NCBI RefSeq assembly: GCF_040182365.1 | Contig: NZ_CP144460.1 | Location: forward strand, 3,534,001-3,598,000 | Direction of reading: 5' to 3' | Source: Xanthomonas sp. 10-10 | GTDB taxonomy: Bacteria; Pseudomonadota; Gammaproteobacteria; Xanthomonadales; Xanthomonadaceae | Length of the DNA: 64,000 bases | Shown: one piece after another, positions 16,804 to 26,166 of the stretch | Numbering within the stretch: the first letter of the stretch is position 1 | Layout: each line of letters begins with the position of its first letter | Translations under genes and position numbers: made by a program | Notes under the pieces: generated by a model | What the model saw: the letters and a program-made list of their open reading frames with translations, nothing else | Database searches by the model: none | What the model was told of the DNA's origin: nothing

Positions 16804-17342
16804 ATGAACCCCGCACCCAATCTCGTGATGATCGGCCCGATGGGCGCCGGAAAAAGCTGCATCGGCCGCCGCCTGGCCGAGCGCTTCGGGCTGGAATTCA
16901 TGGATGTGGATCAGGCCATTGTCGAACGCGTGGGCAGCAGCATCCCGGCGATCTTCGAACAGCACGGCGAAGCGCGCTTTCGGCAGCATGAAGCCGAGAC
17001 CTTGCAGGCGCTGCTGCAACAGGACAACAAACTCATTTCCACCGGTGGCGGCGCGGTGCTGGATCCGCTCAACCGCGCGCGTATCCAAGAGCGCGGGTTT
17101 GTGGTCTACCTGCACGTGAGCGTGCCGGCACAACTCACCCGGCTGGCGCGCGACCGCAATCGCCCGCTGCTGCAACGCGCCGACCGCGAGCAGGTGCTGC
17201 ACGCGATGGCCGCGCATCGCACCCCGCTCTACCAGGAGGTCGCCGACCTCACCCTGGAAACCGACCACTTCTCCCCCGCCGAGGCCACCGCGCAGCTGGT
17301 GCTGCGCCTGGCCGCGCAATGGCGCATGTCGAGTACCCCCGC

Positions 17343-17346
<4 letters not shown>
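16804..17346 (+). CDS. aroK: Shikimate kinase
   Basis: 180 residues from ATG 16804 ([25 protein letters not shown]). Phosphorylates shikimate at the 3-hydroxyl in aromatic amino-acid synthesis. The Walker A motif GPMGAGKS is at residues 11-18, '[16 protein letters not shown]' carries the shikimate-binding Asp, 'FRQHEAETL' the binding Arg, and '[10 protein letters not shown]' is the conserved Walker B-proximal glycine motif; 'RDRNRPLL' supplies the lid arginines. Its stop overlaps the aroB start by four bases (ATGA), giving the widespread aroK-aroB operon. Confidence 0.97.
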
Positions 17347-18455
<1,109 letters not shown>

Positions 18456-18672
18456 GGTGGTGATGGTCAGTTGGATGGAGTTGGTCGGTTGAGCTCGGGT
18501 GGAGCGCTGCCGCGCCGGGATGACGTTGCACGATTGCGCTCGAACCTCGCCGGCCGGGCGTGAAGTCTGCCAGCCAGCCAATGCAAGCCCGGATTGCCAG
18601 CCAATAACGCAACACCACGGTTGATGGCCACCCCTGACGCCCACCGTCCCAGAACGCAAAGACACCGCCCTT

Positions 18673-18740
18673 GTAGGAGCGCACCTGGGCGCGATGGGGC
18701 ATCACCGGTAAACCCCCGTCGCGCCCGGGTGCGCTCCTAC
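18673..18740. repeat. REP-type inverted pair (REPIN-like)
   Basis: Two 22-base arms, GTAGGAGCGCACC[T/C]GGGCGCGA at 18673-18694 and its reverse complement at 18719-18740, with one mismatch and a 24-base loop. GTAGGAGCGC is the hallmark start of REP elements in Xanthomonas, Stenotrophomonas and Pseudomonas. Two inverted REPs around a spacer form the REPIN mobilised by a RAYT transposase; no RAYT gene is present in this window. It may also serve as a bidirectional transcript end. Confidence 0.8.
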
Positions 18741-18786
18741 CAAACGCCTGCACGCTGCTGCGCGGAGAACGCTCAGCGACGGTCGC

Positions 18787-18808
18787 GTAGGAGCGCGCCA
18801 GCGCGCGA
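18787..18808 (+). repeat. Single REP element
   Basis: GTAGGAGCGCGCCAGCGCGCGA, the same family as the pair 47 bases upstream and itself containing the self-complementary core GCGCGCCAGCGCGC. A solitary degenerate or orphan REP copy. Confidence 0.7.
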
Positions 18809-19023
18809 GGGCCTTGCCGACAATCCCGCCGCGCCCGAGCCCCCCTTCACCATCGCATCGGCCTTGCTCGAACAGCCCTGCTGCTGACCGCAGCACGCCG
18901 CACCGGCCTCCAAGCAGCTGCCGCACCACTGCCGCCCACCTACCGGCTAGACCTTCGCTACCGGAGCAGCGCAGCGCGCCCACTGCCCCCAGCCTTCAGC
19001 ACTGCCCGGCTACAATCGGCCGC

Positions 19024-19275
19024 ATGCGCATCCTCCTGCAACACGATTCCGGCGGCAACGAGCCGCTTCGCTACGTCCAGCTGACCTTGCAACCGGACCT
19101 GTTCGGTGGCTGGGAGCTGCTGCGCGAAAGCGGCGAGATCGGTGGACGCTCGCAGTTGCGACGCGACCAGTACCTGCTGCAGGACGAGGCCGACCGGGCC
19201 TTCGAAAAGGCCCGCGACACCCAACTCAAACGCGGCTTCCAACTCATCACCGGCGGCGCCGACGCGCCGCGCTGA
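19024..19275 (+). CDS. WGR domain protein
   Basis: 83 residues from ATG 19024 ([20 protein letters not shown]). A single WGR-type domain: '[57 protein letters not shown]' matches the family pattern, although the eponymous Trp-Gly-Arg reads W-E-L here. WGR domains occur in PARPs and in MolR-type regulators and are thought to bind nucleic acid; stand-alone bacterial copies have no defined role. It is 13 bases upstream of hemE and presumably cotranscribed. Confidence 0.75.
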   Translation: MRILLQHDSGGNEPLRYVQLTLQPDLFGGWELLRESGEIGGRSQLRRDQYLLQDEADRAFEKARDTQLKRGFQLITGGADAPR

Positions 19276-19288
19276 GGACACACCTCCC

Positions 19289-20353
19289 ATGCTCAAGAAC
19301 GATCGCCTGCTGCGCGCCCTCAACCGTCAGCCCGTGGACCGCACCCCCGTGTGGCTGATGCGCCAGGCCGGCCGCTACCTGCCGGAATACCGCGCCACCC
19401 GCGCGCGCGCCGGCAGCTTCCTGGGCATGGCCAAGAACCCGGACATCGCCTGCGAAGTGACCCTGCAGCCGCTGCAGCGGTTTCCGCTGGATGCGGCGAT
19501 CCTGTTTTCCGACATCCTGACCATCCCCGATGCGATGGGCCTGGAGCTGTATTTCGTCGAAGGCGAAGGCCCCAAGTTCCGTCACCCGGTGCGCGATGCC
19601 GCCGCCATCCATCGCCTGGGCGTGCCGGACATGGAAACCGAGCTGCGCTACGTGATGGATGCGGTGCGCCTGATCCGCCGCGAGCTGGATGGCGCGGTGC
19701 CGCTGATCGGCTTCTCCGGCAGCCCGTGGACGCTGGCCTGCTACATGATCGAAGGCGGCGGCAGCAAGGAATACGCGCGCATCAAGGCGATGGCCTTCAA
19801 CGCCCCGGAGGTGCTGCACCACCTGCTCGGCACGGTGACCGATGCGGTGATTGCCTACCTGTCGGCGCAACGCGCCGCCGGTGCGCAGGCGCTGCAGGTG
19901 TTCGACACCTGGGGTGGCGTGTTGTCGCCGGCGATGTACCGCGAATTTTCGCTGCCCTACCTCACCCGCATCGCGCACGAACTCGAACGCGGCGACGGTG
20001 CGCAGCGCACCCCGCTGGTGCTGTTCGGCAAGGGCAACGGCGCCTACGTGAGCGAGCTGGCCGCCAGCGGCGCCGAAGCGGTGGGCGTGGACTGGACCAT
20101 CGCGCTGGCCGACGCCGCCCAGCGCGCCGGCGGCCGCGTCGCCCTGCAGGGCAACCTGGACCCGGCCACGCTATACGGCTCGCCCGAAGCGATCCGCGCC
20201 GAAGTCGGCAAGACCCTGGACAGCTACGCGCAGGGCAATGGCGGCTCGCGCGAGGGCCACGTGTTCAACCTCGGCCACGGCATGTCGCCGGACATGAACC
20301 CGGAGCATGTCGGCGTGCTGGTGGAAGCGGTGCAGAGCCTGAGCAAGCGCTGA
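19289..20353 (+). CDS. hemE: Uroporphyrinogen decarboxylase
   Basis: 354 residues from ATG 19289 ([35 protein letters not shown]). Cytosolic haem-pathway enzyme that removes four acetate carboxyls from uroporphyrinogen III to give coproporphyrinogen III. The signature '[15 protein letters not shown]' with the substrate-binding arginines, '[16 protein letters not shown]' with the catalytic Asp, '[22 protein letters not shown]' and 'FNLGHGM.PD..PEHV' are all intact. Length is standard. GAGGA lies 12 bases upstream of the start. Confidence 0.97.
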   Translation: MLKNDRLLRALNRQPVDRTPVWLMRQAGRYLPEYRATRARAGSFLGMAKNPDIACEVTLQPLQRFPLDAAILFSDILTIPDAMGLELYFVEGEGPKFRHPVRDAAAIHRLGVPDMETELRYVMDAVRLIRRELDGAVPLIGFSGSPWTLACYMIEGGGSKEYARIKAMAFNAPEVLHHLLGTVTDAVIAYLSAQRAAGAQALQVFDTWGGVLSPAMYREFSLPYLTRIAHELERGDGAQRTPLVLFGKGNGAYVSELAASGAEAVGVDWTIALADAAQRAGGRVALQGNLDPATLYGSPEAIRAEVGKTLDSYAQGNGGSREGHVFNLGHGMSPDMNPEHVGVLVEAVQSLSKR

Positions 20354-20781
20354 TGCAGGCACGACCGACAGCGCGCGGTCAGTGCTGTCTGTGGCTCGCT
20401 CAGACCGATCATTCAAGCAGCCGCAGCTTTTCTTTCAGCCACCGGCAATGATCGGCGGCGCCTGCACGCAGGCCGGCCTTGGACCTTCTGCGGCATGGAT
20501 GCCGCGCAAGCGCCTACGAGGACATTCTCGCGACGTATCCGACGCCGGTACGCGTGCAAGCACCCGCGTCGCGAGTTGTTGACTGCGTGGCTTCGCCTCG
20601 TCCCCTCTCCCGCAGGAGCGGTGCTTGAAGCACGGTCTCGGCCCCCGGATACGACATCGCGCTCCCACTCAGTACCGGCAAGCGGCAGGCGCGCTCAGCG
20701 GCCGAAGCACACGCGCATGTTTTTCTGAGTTCGTGCACACCAGCGCGGGGATAATGCGCCGTCCCTTCGACGGCGCTCACC
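20354..20781. other. Intergenic region after hemE
   Basis: 428 bases, no gene supported. Around 20490-20510 it carries the palindromic core GCGGCATGGATGCCGC also seen in the repeat block at 39736-40190, so it probably holds a degenerate copy of that element. A GATAAT hexamer at 20750-20755 could be the -10 of the downstream MFS gene. Confidence 0.45.
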
Positions 20782-22203
20782 ATGTCTCAGCCCGCTCCCG
20801 TCCTGCGCGCCTACGCCACCATCAAGCCGCTGCTGTGGCTGGTGTCGCTGGCGATCTTCATGCAGATGCTGGATGCGACCATCGTCAACACGGCATTGCC
20901 GTCGATGGCGCACAGCCTGCACGAAAGCCCGCTGCAGATGCAATCGGTGGTCTTCAGCTACGCGCTGGCGGTGGCGATGTTCATCCCGGCATCGGGCTGG
21001 ATCGCCGATCGCTTCGGGACACGGCGCACCTTCCTGGCTGCGATCATCGTGTTCACGCTGGGCTCGTTGCTGTGCGCGGCGGCGCAACAGCTGCCGCAGC
21101 TGGTCGGCGCACGCATCGTGCAGGGCATTGGCGGTGCGATGTTGTTGCCGGTGGGTCGGCTGGCGGTGCTCAAGACGGTGGCGCGCGAGGACTTCCTGCG
21201 CGCCATGAGCTTTATCGCCATCCCTGCGTTGATCGGCCCGTTGATCGGCCCGACACTGGGCGGCTGGCTGGTGGAAGTGGCGTCCTGGCATTGGGTGTTC
21301 CTGATCAACCTGCCGATCGGCATCGTCGGCTTCATCGCCGCGCTGAAGATCATGCCGGACCATTACGGCGATGCACGCAGGCGCTTCGATCTGGTGGGCT
21401 ATCTGATGCTCGCCTTCGGCATGGTGGCGTTGTCGCTGGCGCTCGATGGCATTTCCGAACTGGGGCTGCGACATGCGTTTGTGATGTTGCTGGCGATCGG
21501 CGGGCTGGCTGCGCTGGCCGGCTACTGGCTGCATGCGGGCAATACCGGCAACGCGCTGTTTCCGTTGGCGCTGTTCAAGGTGGCGAGTTATCGCATCGGC
21601 ATCCTGGGCAACCTGTTCGCGCGCGTCGGTAGCGGGTCGATGCCGTTTTTGATTCCGTTGTTGCTGCAGGTGGGCCTGGAGATGAGCCCGATGAACGCCG
21701 GGCTGATGATGGTGCCGGTGGCGCTGGCCGGGATGGCCGCAAAACGCGCTGCGGTGAAGCTGGTCGGCCGCTTCGGCTACCGCAACACCTTGATGGTCAA
21801 TACCGTGCTGGTCGGGCTGGCGATGGCCAGCTTCGCACTGATCGATGTAGGGCAGCCGTTGTGGTTGCGGTTGCTGCAGCTGGCCTGCTTTGGCGGTGTC
21901 AATTCGTTGCAATTTACCGTCATGAATACCGTCACCCTGCGCGACCTGGATCGCGATCAGGCCAGTCCGGGCAACAGCCTGTTGTCGATGGTGATGATGT
22001 TGGCGACCGGTTTTGGCGCGGCGGCCGCCGGTAGCCTGCTGGCGGCATTCAACACCCATCTGGGCGATACGCATGGCGCTACGGCGGCACTGCATGCCAC
22101 CTTCCTGTGCGTGGGTGGCATCACCTTGTCGTCGACGCTGATCTTCTGGCAGCTGGCCGAGACGCGGCCGCACCCGAAAGAAGTGGAGGCGGTGGCCGAG
22201 TAA
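20782..22203 (+). CDS. DHA2-family MFS transporter (MdtD/EmrB-like)
   Basis: 473 residues, ATG at 20782 (MSQPAPVLRAYATIKPLLWLVSLAIFMQMLDATIVNTALPSMA). The 'MLDATIVNTALP' motif in TM1 is diagnostic for the 14-TM DHA2 drug:H+ antiporters; motif A is 'GWIADRFGTRRTF' and motif C-like 'IPALIGPLIGPTLGGWLV' is in TM5. Predicted inner-membrane efflux protein, closest by eye to MdtD. It is not preceded by a membrane-fusion-protein gene, so it probably acts alone. Substrate unknown. Confidence 0.9.
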   Translation: MSQPAPVLRAYATIKPLLWLVSLAIFMQMLDATIVNTALPSMAHSLHESPLQMQSVVFSYALAVAMFIPASGWIADRFGTRRTFLAAIIVFTLGSLLCAAAQQLPQLVGARIVQGIGGAMLLPVGRLAVLKTVAREDFLRAMSFIAIPALIGPLIGPTLGGWLVEVASWHWVFLINLPIGIVGFIAALKIMPDHYGDARRRFDLVGYLMLAFGMVALSLALDGISELGLRHAFVMLLAIGGLAALAGYWLHAGNTGNALFPLALFKVASYRIGILGNLFARVGSGSMPFLIPLLLQVGLEMSPMNAGLMMVPVALAGMAAKRAAVKLVGRFGYRNTLMVNTVLVGLAMASFALIDVGQPLWLRLLQLACFGGVNSLQFTVMNTVTLRDLDRDQASPGNSLLSMVMMLATGFGAAAAGSLLAAFNTHLGDTHGATAALHATFLCVGGITLSSTLIFWQLAETRPHPKEVEAVAE

Positions 22204-22270
22204 TCGGCGACATGCCTTCGATCAGGCGCTACGGCATGCATGGCAGCGGCGCCGTCAGTGGCGAACATCG

Positions 22271-25200
22271 CTAGATGTCCTCGCGCGGGCGGCCCCGGCG
22301 CAACGCCTCGGCGATGGTGTCGGCCAGCATGTCGCCGGTCAGCGGCTTGCGCAGGAAACTGTCGAAGCCGGCCTCCTTGGCGGTGGGCTCGGCAGCTTCA
22401 TCGGAACGCGCGGTCACCGCAATCAGCGGCATCTCGTAGCCGAACACGCGCAATTGCCGCGCCAGCGCGAACCCGTCCAGCCCGGGCAGATCCAGATCCA
22501 GCAATGCCAGGTCGAACGTATTGTCGGCAGCTTCGGTCAATGCGGCCAGACCGTGCGGCGCATGCACCACCGAGTGCCCCTGCGCGCGCAGCAGGCCGAC
22601 GATGACCTCGGCGATGGTCGGGTCGTCCTCAACCAGCAGGATGCGCTGCGGCGCGATAGCCGCGCCGGCACGCGTCACTTCACCGCTGAGCGCAGCGTTG
22701 GAGGTGACCCAGCGCAGCGGCAGGTCCACGACAAACCGCGTCCCGGCGCCGAGACGGCTGATCACTTCGATATGCCCGCCCATCGCCAGGGCCAGTTCCT
22801 GGCAGATCGCAAGACCCAGGCCGCTGCCACCGTAGCGCGAGGTGGTCTTGGCGCCATCGCCCTGCTCGAAGCGCTGGAACAGCCGCGCCTTCTGGTCGGC
22901 ATTGATGCCCGGGCCGGTGTCGGCGACTTCGAAACGCAGGCCCTGATACGACCCCAAGGTGGTCAGCTTCAGACCGACCACGCCGCGCTCGGTGAACTTG
23001 ATCGCGTTGCTGAGCAGATTGAGCAGAATCTGGCGGATGCGGGTAGGGTCGCCGCTGGCGGTGATGTCCCCAAGCAGGGCGACTTCCAGGCTGAAACGCA
23101 GGCCGCGTTCCTGTGCCAGCGGCGCCATCAGGGCCTCCACCTCGGCCACCAACTGACGCACCGAGAACGGCTGCAGATCCAGCTCGAGTCGCCCGGACTC
23201 GATACGTGCAAGATCCAGCGCGTCGTTGACCAATCGCAGCAGATGCGCGCCCGCGCGCCGGATCGATTCGGTGTAGCTGCGTTGCCTGTGATCGAGCTGG
23301 GTCTTGAGCAGCAGCTCGCTCATGCCCATCACGCCGGTCATCGGCGTGCGGACTTCATGTCCCAGCGTGGCCAAAAAGCGGGTCTTGGCCAACGATGCCT
23401 GCTCGGCCAACTCCTGCTTGTGCACGGCCAGCTGCCAGGCATTGAAGCGGCGCAGACGACGGCGATAGAGCAAGACCGCCGTGGCGAACAGACACACTGA
23501 CAGCAGGCCGAGCGCTACCAGCCCCCACGGCGACAGCCACCATGGCGGCAACACCTGAAAACGCAAGGTCTGGCTCGCCGACCAGATGCCGTCTGCGGTG
23601 CGCCCCTGTACTTCCAACGTGTAATGTCCCGATGGCAGGCGCGAAAACAGGCGCTCGCCAGTGGCGCCGACATCAATCCAGTCCGGATCGTAACCGCTGA
23701 GGCGGAAGCGATAACTGGTGGACTCGGGATTGGTGAACGTGGGCATGCGCGCAACGATATGCAGGTCGCGATCGCCGTCCTGCACCTGTAGTGGCGCCTT
23801 GTTGGTGACATCCACTTCGCGTTCACCCCGTCGCAGGCTGACGCGTTCGATCAACAACTGCGGGCGGCGTAAATTCGGACGCATCATGGCCGGGTCGAAC
23901 ACCACGACGCCGTCGGATGTCCCTCCCAGGATCTGCCCCGTGCTGGCCTGCACCAGTGTCGCCACCTGCAGGGGCGAGCTCGGAAGTCCATCATGCACGT
24001 CGTACACGCGCACCAGCTTGCTGCCCGGATCGACCCGAATCAGCCCACGGTGACTGGAGACCCAGGCCACACCGCCGGCATCGACCACCAGGCCGGTCGG
24101 CGACACCCTTGGAAACTCCTGATCCTTTCCCACCGTATCCAGATGCGTGAGCTGGGTGCCGTCCCAGAGATAACGCCGCAATTCTCCCGCCAATCCAACC
24201 CAGACGATGCCGCCATCGCCCTGCCGAAACACATAGGTGGGCAGGGACGGCGCGCCGCGTACCGGAACGAACCGATCGGCCTGCGGGTCCCAGCGCCAGA
24301 GACCGGCATTGTTGCTCAGCCAGATCTGTCCATCCGGTCCGACACGCATGTCCAGGACGCTCAGCGCTTTCAGCCCGTGACTGGCATAGTCGATCGTCCT
24401 GAGCAGCTTGCCCTCGCTGCTCCACAGTTGCACCCCATACGTCAGCAATGCGACCCAGATGCGACCCTGCGCATCTTCGGCCATCCTGCCCGGTCTGCCC
24501 GCGATTTCGGGGTCGGCTGCGGGATCTTCCATGTGCTCGAGCAGCGGCCGACGCCTGACCTCGCGGGTTTGCGGGTCGTATCGAATCAGCGTCCCCTGTA
24601 CACCGATCCAGACAATCCCCTGCCTGCTTTCAATGATGGTGTCGGGAACGCGTTCCGGATCGACCGGGACCAGATATGGCTTCACTTGGCCGGTGGCTGG
24701 ATCGAAGTGCTCAAGAGCACCTCGCGTGCCGACCAGCCAGATTCCGCCCGTGATCGAAGGCGCTGTCGCAACCACCGAGGGATTGGCGAGGGACTGCGGG
24801 TCATCTGCACGATGCGAGAACAGCGCGAAGGTGTCCCAACGCGGGGGCAGATGCCACAGCCCGCCCTCCAGGCTGGCAAACCACAGCCCTCCTTCGCGGT
24901 CCTGGTAGGAAGTGATCCAGTTCCGGTTGACCAGACCGTGCGCTGAAAAACTGTAGACCGGCACTCGTTCGATCGCACCGCCGTCGACGCTCATCCCCAG
25001 GCCGGTCTTGGTATCCAGCCAGTAGCGCCCGAGTCGATCGCGCAGCAGCACGCCTTTGACCTCCGGCGTGGCCGTGACGCTGTGCCAGGGGCGCGGGGTG
25101 GACCGCCCGACGGTGTTGAACTGAACTGTATTGCCCTCAATATCGGCAACCCACAGCACCTTGCCGTCGGGCTCCTGGTACAGCCGGTTGACTGCCTGGG

Positions 25201-25858
25201 ATGGCCCCGGGAGCGGCACGCGTTCCATGCGTCGGCCATCCCAGTGCACAAGTCCGCCCCAGGTGCCGATCCACAAGGAACCGTCAGGCGCAACTTCGAT
25301 ACCGACGACGTTGTCGGACGGCAGACTATTGGGATCGTCTGGCCTGGCGGAAAAGTGCTGCATCCGCCCGTCGGGCCGATACCGATACACCCCTTGCTTC
25401 GCAGTGCCGATCCAGACCTCGCCATCTGGCGTCTGTGCCAACGCCCACACCATCATGTCGCGCAGTTCCGGAAAATGCGGATCCTCCAGCCGCTTGAATG
25501 TGCGCGTATTCGCTTCCAGATAGCCAACGCCGCCATCCTCGAAGCCCATCCACACCCGGTCCTTGGTATCGACGCAGACGGTCCAGACCACGTTGCTGGC
25601 CAGGCCATCTTCCATTCGCCAGATACGGTAGTTGCGGCCATCGAATCTGGCCAAGCCGTCATCGCTGGCAAGCCACAGATACCCCTGTTTGTCCTCGGCC
25701 AGTTCATTGATCGTGTCGGACGGCAGTCCGTCTGCGATCGTCAGCTGGATGGGTACCGGGGTCGCTGGCGTACGCGCCTTTACGGGAAGCACTGCCAGAC
25801 ACAGGCACACCCAGAGCACAGCGAGCAGCCAATGGGGCAAGCGGGATAGAGAGCGCAC
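22271..25858 (-). CDS. Hybrid histidine kinase 1 of the tandem array (propeller type)
   Basis: About 1195 residues. I chose a GTG at 25858 because it gives a signal peptide (VRSLSRLPHWLLAVLWVCLCLAV...) aligned with the paralogue; in-frame ATGs at 25942 and 25930 would extend it. Order: signal peptide; periplasmic two-component propeller blades to about residue 690 (repeats such as 'DKQGYLWLASDDGLARFDG', 'GSLWIGTWGGLVHWDG'); Y_Y_Y domain ('TSYRFRLSGYDPDWIDVG'); one TM (about 785-805); HisKA with H834 in GHEVRTP; HATPase with 'NLLSNAIKFTE' and 'GGSGLGLAI'; receiver with phosphoacceptor D1121 in 'LLDLDLPGLDG'. No DNA-binding output. The receiver coding region has a 218-bp tract identical to kinase 2. 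Confidence 0.9.
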   Translation of the reverse strand: MRSLSRLPHWLLAVLWVCLCLAVLPVKARTPATPVPIQLTIADGLPSDTINELAEDKQGYLWLASDDGLARFDGRNYRIWRMEDGLASNVVWTVCVDTKDRVWMGFEDGGVGYLEANTRTFKRLEDPHFPELRDMMVWALAQTPDGEVWIGTAKQGVYRYRPDGRMQHFSARPDDPNSLPSDNVVGIEVAPDGSLWIGTWGGLVHWDGRRMERVPLPGPSQAVNRLYQEPDGKVLWVADIEGNTVQFNTVGRSTPRPWHSVTATPEVKGVLLRDRLGRYWLDTKTGLGMSVDGGAIERVPVYSFSAHGLVNRNWITSYQDREGGLWFASLEGGLWHLPPRWDTFALFSHRADDPQSLANPSVVATAPSITGGIWLVGTRGALEHFDPATGQVKPYLVPVDPERVPDTIIESRQGIVWIGVQGTLIRYDPQTREVRRRPLLEHMEDPAADPEIAGRPGRMAEDAQGRIWVALLTYGVQLWSSEGKLLRTIDYASHGLKALSVLDMRVGPDGQIWLSNNAGLWRWDPQADRFVPVRGAPSLPTYVFRQGDGGIVWVGLAGELRRYLWDGTQLTHLDTVGKDQEFPRVSPTGLVVDAGGVAWVSSHRGLIRVDPGSKLVRVYDVHDGLPSSPLQVATLVQASTGQILGGTSDGVVVFDPAMMRPNLRRPQLLIERVSLRRGEREVDVTNKAPLQVQDGDRDLHIVARMPTFTNPESTSYRFRLSGYDPDWIDVGATGERLFSRLPSGHYTLEVQGRTADGIWSASQTLRFQVLPPWWLSPWGLVALGLLSVCLFATAVLLYRRRLRRFNAWQLAVHKQELAEQASLAKTRFLATLGHEVRTPMTGVMGMSELLLKTQLDHRQRSYTESIRRAGAHLLRLVNDALDLARIESGRLELDLQPFSVRQLVAEVEALMAPLAQERGLRFSLEVALLGDITASGDPTRIRQILLNLLSNAIKFTERGVVGLKLTTLGSYQGLRFEVADTGPGINADQKARLFQRFEQGDGAKTTSRYGGSGLGLAICQELALAMGGHIEVISRLGAGTRFVVDLPLRWVTSNAALSGEVTRAGAAIAPQRILLVEDDPTIAEVIVGLLRAQGHSVVHAPHGLAALTEAADNTFDLALLDLDLPGLDGFALARQLRVFGYEMPLIAVTARSDEAAEPTAKEAGFDSFLRKPLTGDMLADTIAEALRRGRPREDI

Positions 25859-26166
25859 CGGATCAGTTTCACGACAAGTCGGCGCATAGTGCGGGCCACG
25901 CGCAATGCGGGCAAGCCCGAATCTGCGCATACGGCTGCGCATGCACCTCTCTCCAGGATGCGTGCGGTAGCGTCGTTGCAACACCCGCCCTGTGCCGCAG
26001 TGGTCGCGAACAGCGAGCGCAAGACTGACAGTGTGCCGACAGGGCCTTCGTGCCCTGGCCAAATCATCACGGCCTTGAATGACGGTTCAAACAGCCCGTT
26101 CCCTGGCGAACGCGCTGCATCGCAGCCAATCAGCGTTCGCTCAGGCAGGGGCATCCGCGCTGCCTG
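25859..26166. other. Spacer between hybrid kinases 1 and 2
   Basis: 308 bases, much longer than the 65- and 82-base gaps between the other kinase genes. No gene is evident. It may hold a separate promoter for kinase 1; alternatively kinase 1 starts at an upstream ATG (25930 or 25942), which would shorten it. Confidence 0.45.

Larger units (their letters stand above)
18456..19023. other. Intergenic region with REP palindromes
   Basis: 568 bases between aroB and the WGR gene. No gene is supportable. It contains a paired REP element (18673-18740) and a single copy (18787-18808). A promoter for the WGR-hemE pair is expected near 18950-19010 but is not obvious. Confidence 0.55.

Noticed and set aside
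20354..20781. Possible small gene between hemE and the MFS transporter
   Set aside because: Candidate frames of 66-89 codons lack ribosome sites and homology-like features; one overlaps the palindromic repeat core.
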